From assembly GCA_964398885.1 (NCBI GenBank), contig CAYNOU010000014.1:1-43412 (forward strand): a stretch of DNA of 43,412 nt, given 5' to 3'. Shown here piece by piece: positions 38,981 through 43,412 of this stretch. Source of the stretch: JAGMCF01 sp964398885 (GTDB lineage Bacteria > Cloacimonadota > Cloacimonadia > JGIOTU-2). Position numbers and translations under genes: made by a program. The notes below the pieces were generated by a model. That model was given only the letters and a program-made list of their open reading frames with translations, did no database searches and was not told the origin of the DNA. Each line of letters starts with the position of its first letter. The first letter of the stretch is position 1.

Positions 38981-40342
38981 ATGAAAACCATCGCAGTCGC
39001 AACTCTGGGTTGTAAAACAAACCAATACGAAACAGAAGCAGTTTTAAGTCAATTTATTAAGTCTGGATACAAGCTTGTTGATTTTTCTCAATCTGCAGAC
39101 ATCTATTTAATAAATACTTGCTGTGTTACAAACAGAGCTGAATATAAATCCCGCTATCTTGTTAGAAAAGCTATTGCACAGAAAAAATCTGACACTAAAA
39201 TTGTTGTGGCTGGCTGTTATGTTGAAAATGAACCTGATTTTTTTTCACAGCTTAATAATAGTATTCTAACTTTTACAAATAATGAAAAAGGTCAAATATT
39301 TGATTGTATAGTAAATAATAGCATTAAGGATAAAACCATAAATTTATCCAACGAGTTTGTAGAACTAACCACAGATAAATTTTATCTTCATACTCGTGTG
39401 CCACTTAAGGTGCAAGATGGATGTGATTTTTTTTGCTCATATTGCATTTTACCTTATGTAAGGAGAAAACCGAGAAGTAGGAAACCAGAAAATGTTATCA
39501 CACAGGTTAAAAAATTAGTAAAAAATGGTGTAAAAGAAATTGTATTAACAGGCATAAATCTTGGGCTTTATGGTCGGGAATTTAACGAATATTCTCTCAT
39601 TGATTTGATAGAAGATTTAAGTTCTAAAACTGATATTCAAAGAATTAGATTGAGCTCTATTGAGCCAATGTTCTTTAGTGATAGGTTGATTAAATATATT
39701 GCAAATAATGAGAAAATCTGTCATCATTTTCATATTCCGCTTCAAAGTGGGTCAGATAAAGTTTTAAAAAATATGAATCGTTGCTATACTGCAGACGATT
39801 TTCAGAAAATTATTTATAATATAAAGTATGAAATCCCTGATGCTGCTATCGGCTGCGATGTTATTGTCGGATTTCCTGGCGAGACTGACAAAGAGTTTGA
39901 GAAAACATTTGCATTTCTTGACAGATTGGATATTAGTTATTTACATATCTTTCGTTATTCACCCCGTGAAATAAAATCAGAGATTTTAATGCGAAGCATT
40001 ATTTCACAGGATGCACCTCGTCTAAAAACTGCAGCTGTTGAAATGAAATGTGAAATTAATGGTGTTAAGAAAAGGAATCGTATGCATAGACTTTTAAAAT
40101 TGAATGCCGCAAAGAAAAGGAAATATTTTAACTATCTCATTGAAAATCGGTTACCATTAAAGGCTGTATTAGAAAGCCAGGAAAATGGCTTGTGGACGGC
40201 GGTTTCAGACCACTATGTCAGAATTTATTTAAAAGATAAAAATGCTAAAAAAGGCGAATTGAAGAATTTAGTTGCCAGAAAAAATTATCAAAAAAATAAT
40301 GGTCTTTTGGTTGAAAAATATAACTCAGAGAGAAAAACATAA
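38981..40342 (+). CDS. mtaB: tRNA threonylcarbamoyladenosine methylthiotransferase
   Basis: The 453-aa radical SAM methylthiotransferase adds a methylthio group to t6A37 of tRNA. The N-terminal UPF0004 domain carries the second cluster ligands C11 (TLGCKTNQYE), C47 (NTCCVT) and C79 (VAGCY). The radical SAM cluster is C148, C152, C155 (CDFFCSYC), and a C-terminal TRAM-like domain follows. TLGCKTNQYE and PYVRRKPRSR match the MtaB/YqeV branch rather than MiaB or RimO. Length is typical. No strong ribosome site is seen. Confidence 0.93.
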   Translation: MKTIAVATLGCKTNQYETEAVLSQFIKSGYKLVDFSQSADIYLINTCCVTNRAEYKSRYLVRKAIAQKKSDTKIVVAGCYVENEPDFFSQLNNSILTFTNNEKGQIFDCIVNNSIKDKTINLSNEFVELTTDKFYLHTRVPLKVQDGCDFFCSYCILPYVRRKPRSRKPENVITQVKKLVKNGVKEIVLTGINLGLYGREFNEYSLIDLIEDLSSKTDIQRIRLSSIEPMFFSDRLIKYIANNEKICHHFHIPLQSGSDKVLKNMNRCYTADDFQKIIYNIKYEIPDAAIGCDVIVGFPGETDKEFEKTFAFLDRLDISYLHIFRYSPREIKSEILMRSIISQDAPRLKTAAVEMKCEINGVKKRNRMHRLLKLNAAKKRKYFNYLIENRLPLKAVLESQENGLWTAVSDHYVRIYLKDKNAKKGELKNLVARKNYQKNNGLLVEKYNSERKT

Positions 40343-40394
40343 GAAATGATAAAAGAATATAAAGGAAGACAAGAAACTAAATCAGGCGTTTTAT

Positions 40395-40864
40395 GATTTG
40401 GGGATTTGGAGATTTAGAGATTTGGAGATCAACAAATCAACAAATTACCAAATCAACAAATAATAATTATGAATAGAGAAGTATTAAAGGAAAGAACAAA
40501 ACAATTTGCATTGCGGATTATAAAAGTTGTGGAAGCCTTGCCCGAAACCGTTACAGGACGGGCAATTGGTAATCAATTAATTCGCTCCGGCACTTCTGTT
40601 GGCGCCAACTACCGCGCTGCGTGCAGAGGAAGATCTAAAACAGAGTTTAATTCTAAATTGCATATTGTATTGGAAGAAGCTGATGAAAGTTTATTTTGGT
40701 TGGAACTGATTATAGAAACAGAACTTTTACCGGAAAATAAAATTCAATCATTATTAAAAGAAGCAACCGAACTTACTGCAATATTTGCAAAATCCTATCA
40801 AACAGCAAAGAAAAATAAATGATGAAATCACCCAATCACCAAATCCCCAAATCTCCAAATCAAC
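40395..40864. repeat. Inverted word-repeat arms around second IVP gene
   Basis: GATTTGGGGATTTGGAGATT (from 40395) with AGAGATTTGGAGATCAAC continues to about 40433. On the right, AATCACCAAATCCCCAAATC and TCCAAATCAAC (40834-40864) are its reverse complement in word order. The arms bracket the four-helix-bundle gene at 40469-40822, as the other word-repeat arms do at 28417-29150. Confidence 0.75.
40469..40822 (+). CDS. Four-helix-bundle protein (IVP family), second type
   Basis: The 117-aa protein has the family signature IGNQLIRSGTSVGANYRAACRGRSKTEFNSKL and the acidic helix IVLEEADESLFWLELI. This is the commoner branch of the 23S-IVP/S23 four-helix bundle family and is only distantly like the gene at 28749. 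It forms pentamers or oligomers in solved examples, but its role is unknown. It lies between mtaB and a methyltransferase gene, with its own inverted repeat arms and no good ribosome site, so it looks like an inserted cassette. Confidence 0.88.
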   Translation: MNREVLKERTKQFALRIIKVVEALPETVTGRAIGNQLIRSGTSVGANYRAACRGRSKTEFNSKLHIVLEEADESLFWLELIIETELLPENKIQSLLKEATELTAIFAKSYQTAKKNK

Positions 40865-40909
40865 AAATGCCGTTTTAGTAAAGAATAATTTTCTAAAAGG
40901 TTAAGACAG

Positions 40910-42193
40910 ATGGAAAGCGAATATAAAGGAAAGAGAATGATAGAAAGGGCAGAAAGCCGATTCTGGGCCTATGATTTGGATACTAAAGATTCTCAAAAAG
41001 ATTTAATACTATTAGATAATGTCCAATTTATTTATGAACTATCTTTAGCAGAGTTAGAGTTGAAAGCTTTAGGTGTTGATTTTGAGGTAACGAATGGATT
41101 ACGGGAATTTAGAGTATTGAATAAGTCGGAAAAACAAAAAGAGTTAATAAAGAGAAAAGGCTCATATTATAAAACTATTGATGGAGAATATACCGACTAT
41201 TTCTATATAATTCAGAAAAATCAAACCCGTTCTGTAAACCAATATCTAACTCACTGGATTTATCCTTACAAAGGAAAATTTCATCCTCAGATGATTAGGG
41301 CATTGTTGAATATTATTGGACTCAAATCGGGTGACACAGTTCTTGACCCATTTATGGGAAGTGGAACCACGGCTGTTGAAGCACAATTGCTTGCTATAAA
41401 TTGTATTGGTATTGATGTATCTCCACTATGTGCTATACAGGGTGGAGTTAAAACAGAAGCTATTTATGTTTTAGACGAAATTTTGGCACTAAAAGACGAA
41501 ATTCTTTCTAAGCTTGAGCCAAATTTGTTCTCTTCAGAGACAAACTATTATAGAATGGTTGAAAGATTAACTTCTAATACAAGAGTTAAGGATTTTTATA
41601 AAATGGCAAGACTGTTAGCAGTAAGTGATAATTCAAGAAGAAAAAGAAACTTCAAAACTTCTTTTATTAAAAACTTAAGCCTTATGATTACTTCAGTAAA
41701 AGATTTTATAGAAATAAAAGAAAGACTGAATTTAAAACTTGGTGATGTAAAAATTGGAATTGGAGATTCTAGAAATATCAAATTACCTAATAATTCTGTT
41801 GATGGAATAATTACATCTCCACCATATTCAATTGCTCTTGACTATGTTCAAAATGATGCTCACTCACTTAAAGATTTAGGTTATGATATATTAGAAATGA
41901 GAAACAATTTTATTGGTGTTCGAGGAGTTGGAATAAATAAAGTTAAATTTTATAATGAAGACATAAAAAAGTCTTATGATGAAATGTATAGAGTACTTAA
42001 ACCTAATAAATATGCTGTTATTGTCATTGGAAATGCGACTTATCAAGGACGAGAAGTAAAAACGGTAGAATTTACTATTGAATATATGAAAGGTCTTGGA
42101 TTCAAACTTGTAAAAAATATAAACAAAATAATCTTTGGTCTTTATAATGTGATGAAAAGAGAAAATATATTAATATTTAGGAAGGAGAAATAA
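40910..42193 (+). CDS. DNA methyltransferase, N4-cytosine/N6-adenine type
   Basis: The 427-aa SAM-dependent DNA methyltransferase has motif I DPFMGSGTTAVEAQ near residues 146-159 (SAM binding) and motif IV TSPPYS near 302-307 (catalysis). SPPY usually denotes N4-cytosine methylation, but this is not absolute. The intervening 150 residues could hold the target-recognition region. A second GDVKIGIGDSRNIKLPNNSVDGI segment just before motif IV is typical. It is followed directly by a PD-(D/E)XK protein gene, so it forms a restriction-modification pair. The target site cannot be read from sequence. Confidence 0.88.
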   Translation: MESEYKGKRMIERAESRFWAYDLDTKDSQKDLILLDNVQFIYELSLAELELKALGVDFEVTNGLREFRVLNKSEKQKELIKRKGSYYKTIDGEYTDYFYIIQKNQTRSVNQYLTHWIYPYKGKFHPQMIRALLNIIGLKSGDTVLDPFMGSGTTAVEAQLLAINCIGIDVSPLCAIQGGVKTEAIYVLDEILALKDEILSKLEPNLFSSETNYYRMVERLTSNTRVKDFYKMARLLAVSDNSRRKRNFKTSFIKNLSLMITSVKDFIEIKERLNLKLGDVKIGIGDSRNIKLPNNSVDGIITSPPYSIALDYVQNDAHSLKDLGYDILEMRNNFIGVRGVGINKVKFYNEDIKKSYDEMYRVLKPNKYAVIVIGNATYQGREVKTVEFTIEYMKGLGFKLVKNINKIIFGLYNVMKRENILIFRKEK

Positions 42194-42895
42194 GTGGAAA
42201 CGAACGGGCTAAAAACCAGAATGAATAATTATGAAAGAATCATAAAAGAAATATTAGGTGCATTTAGCAAGCTTGAATTTCATATCATTGTAGAATCTAC
42301 AATCCATAAGAGAATTATTCCTATAAATAAAGAAGATGAAAAAGATAAACAATTATTACAAGATATTTACCTTATAGCCAATAATTTTGCTCTTGAGTAC
42401 AACACAACTCCAATAACTTTTGACCTTTATAAGACATTATGCAAGCCACCAAGACCAAAAAGTTTTCGGAATAATGAAGTGGGTATTTTTGCAGATAAGA
42501 TAATTCCTGCATTTTTTGATAGAAACAGAGATAAAATTAAGACTATAAATTCCTTTAAGAGATTACCATTAATGGGTTATCCTGATGAAGTCATTATTGA
42601 TAATTATGGTCGGGTTACCTACCTTGAAGTAAAAACAACATCAAGACGCAATGTAGGTTCTCCAAGAGATTTCTTTTTTTCTCCACTAAAAAATTCAAAG
42701 AAAAAGATTAAAGAAGATGCTAGACATTTGTTATTGTGTTTTGATACATTTGAGCGAAAAGAAAAAGAATTTATTATTACTGGCTGGTGTCTTATAGAAT
42801 TGTTTAACATAAGAGTATCGATGAAACCAGAATTTAATACAAACAATTTAGAATTATATAGAAAAGAACATATTCTATTTAATGTGAATTATTAA
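42194..42895 (+). CDS. Probable type II restriction endonuclease, PD-(D/E)XK
   Basis: The 233-aa product has the nuclease core P130-D131...E145-V-K147 (YPDEVIIDNYGRVTYLEVKTT), which matches PD-(D/E)XK. It begins with GTG exactly one base after the methyltransferase stop, preceded by AAGGAG, so the two are co-translated. Context makes it the likely cognate restriction enzyme. The pairing is inferred, and the family (for example NgoBV- or HpyAIV-like) is not identified. Size and intact catalytic residues suggest it is functional. Confidence 0.75.
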   Translation: METNGLKTRMNNYERIIKEILGAFSKLEFHIIVESTIHKRIIPINKEDEKDKQLLQDIYLIANNFALEYNTTPITFDLYKTLCKPPRPKSFRNNEVGIFADKIIPAFFDRNRDKIKTINSFKRLPLMGYPDEVIIDNYGRVTYLEVKTTSRRNVGSPRDFFFSPLKNSKKKIKEDARHLLLCFDTFERKEKEFIITGWCLIELFNIRVSMKPEFNTNNLELYRKEHILFNVNY

Positions 42896-42910
42896 TGAAG
42901 AGCGAAAAAC

Positions 42911-43084
42911 ATGAAACTTATTTGTAAAAACTGTGGAAATGACAGAATTTTTATAGCTAACTATTTTTATTCGTGTGAAGTGGATAATAATGGTAATAAA
43001 ATAGAACCTGAAGAAATGAATTATGAACCAGAGTATTATTGCGAAAAATGTGGTTCTGGAGATATAGAAATTATTTTTGAATGA
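42911..43084 (+). CDS. Small zinc-ribbon protein
   Basis: The 57-aa protein has two CXXC pairs, LICKNCGND at the N-terminus and YYCEKCGSGD near residues 43-51, joined by an acidic loop, so it probably binds one zinc. It follows the restriction gene by 15 bases and may be part of that operon, perhaps as a small controller. It has no helix-turn-helix typical of C proteins. A poor ribosome site precedes ATG 42911. Function is unknown. Confidence 0.6.
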   Translation: MKLICKNCGNDRIFIANYFYSCEVDNNGNKIEPEEMNYEPEYYCEKCGSGDIEIIFE

Positions 43085-43308
43085 AATTTATATAGCCTTG
43101 ATGCTAAGAATCAATAACCTGAAAAAAGTTTCAATGGCAAAATTGTCCTTTATGGCATCAATTTCAATATTGAATGTAGTAAGGATTGAGTTATTATTGG
43201 CAGAATCAGGTTGCCAAAAATTTAGACTCCTTAATTATTGATATTAAAAGAAATTCTAAGATATTATAATCCGCCAGATGGCAGATTAAAATGAAAGGTA
43301 GTTAAATC
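43085..43308. other. Spacer with palindrome copy
   Basis: No convincing gene is seen. A CCGCCAGATGGCAG palindrome variant lies at 43271-43284, and a second AAAGG-type ribosome site precedes the next start. A 48-codon open stretch on the minus strand (about 43084-43228) has no start codon. Confidence 0.4.
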
Positions 43309-43412
43309 ATGAAAAAAATTATCCTTATAATTTTAATTGTATTATTTTTTGCCCTTCCATTAAATGCTTTAGAATTCGGCAAGAACAAAGTCAAATATGA
43401 AGATATTGACTG
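43309..43412 (+). CDS. N-terminus of a secreted protein (runs off the window)
   Basis: The 34 visible residues start with a clear signal peptide (KKIILIILIVLFFALPLNA, cleavage near LNA-LE). They continue FGKNKVKYEDID. From memory, an FGKNKVxY start is typical of large periplasmic peptidase-MA/TolB-like beta-propeller proteins in FCB-group and related genomes. That is only a guess from a short match. The gene continues beyond the window end. Confidence 0.55.
   Translation, partial: MKKIILIILIVLFFALPLNALEFGKNKVKYEDID

Noticed and set aside
43084..43228. 48-codon minus-strand open stretch ending in a stop
   Set aside because: It has no start codon and no recognised motif. It could be a decayed gene but this cannot be supported.

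Overview
ORGANISM. The window is an AT-rich stretch of one scaffold from a diderm, probably anaerobic bacterium. Kdo synthesis (kdsA, kdsC) and the lptC-lptA-lptB set indicate an LPS outer membrane. HndA/HndC-type subunits and a GltD/NuoG-like fusion indicate electron-bifurcating redox chemistry. A decayed sorting-domain fragment (25740-25917) resembles those of the FCB superphylum. Together these suggest an uncultivated FCB-type lineage, for example Cloacimonadota-like. That placement is inference: no rRNA or ribosomal marker is present. A run of exactly 100 N (14416-14515) shows the sequence is a scaffold, probably from a metagenome. All supported genes lie on the + strand. LAYOUT. (1) 354-11158 is an apparently undescribed peptide-maturation (RiPP) locus. 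It holds a 48-residue Cys-free precursor ending in Tyr, a radical SAM/SPASM maturase, an MFS exporter, two tandem nucleotidyltransferase-fold paralogues (one without its catalytic motif), a ubiquitin-like/TtuA-type PP-loop sulfurtransferase fusion, a PqqD-like recognition protein, an M16 (PqqF-like) protease, an NAD-dependent epimerase, and a CBM9/DUF5916-type outer-membrane protein. (2) 11430-17690 encodes NuoE/HndA, NuoF/HndC and a large GltD/NuoG-like subunit broken by the assembly gap, with a GxxExxY cassette inserted between subunits. (3) 17742-24472 is amino-acid/nitrogen metabolism: an unknown small protein, two glutamate-dehydrogenase paralogues, two tiny zinc ribbons behind a textbook sigma-54 promoter, then a sensor kinase and an NtrC-class activator. 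(4) 24473-26015 is a repeat-rich, decaying region with a small retropepsin-like pair and three gene remnants or truncations. (5) 26016-38643 is a conserved envelope and carbon-control block: pyrG, kdsA, kdsC, lptC, lptA, lptB, lipA, hpf, hprK, ptsH, ptsI and a bifunctional sugar-phosphate isomerase. lipA sits where proteobacteria carry rpoN. (6) 38754 to the end holds a small pseudogene, mtaB, a four-helix-bundle gene, a probable type II restriction-modification pair, a small zinc ribbon and the start of a secreted protein. REPEATS. The intergenic regions are full of palindromes: the CCGCCAGCTGGCGG family, an exact 57-bp duplication, and low-complexity inverted repeats that flank small accessory genes (four-helix-bundle/IVP and GxxExxY). 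In one IVP copy a palindrome sits exactly at an internal deletion. HOW IT WORKS TOGETHER. The RiPP locus has everything expected to make, trim and export a modified peptide, with unusual sulfur-transfer and nucleotidyl-transfer enzymes. The product is unknown. The sigma-54 promoter, NtrC-type regulator and glutamate dehydrogenases look like one nitrogen-response module.
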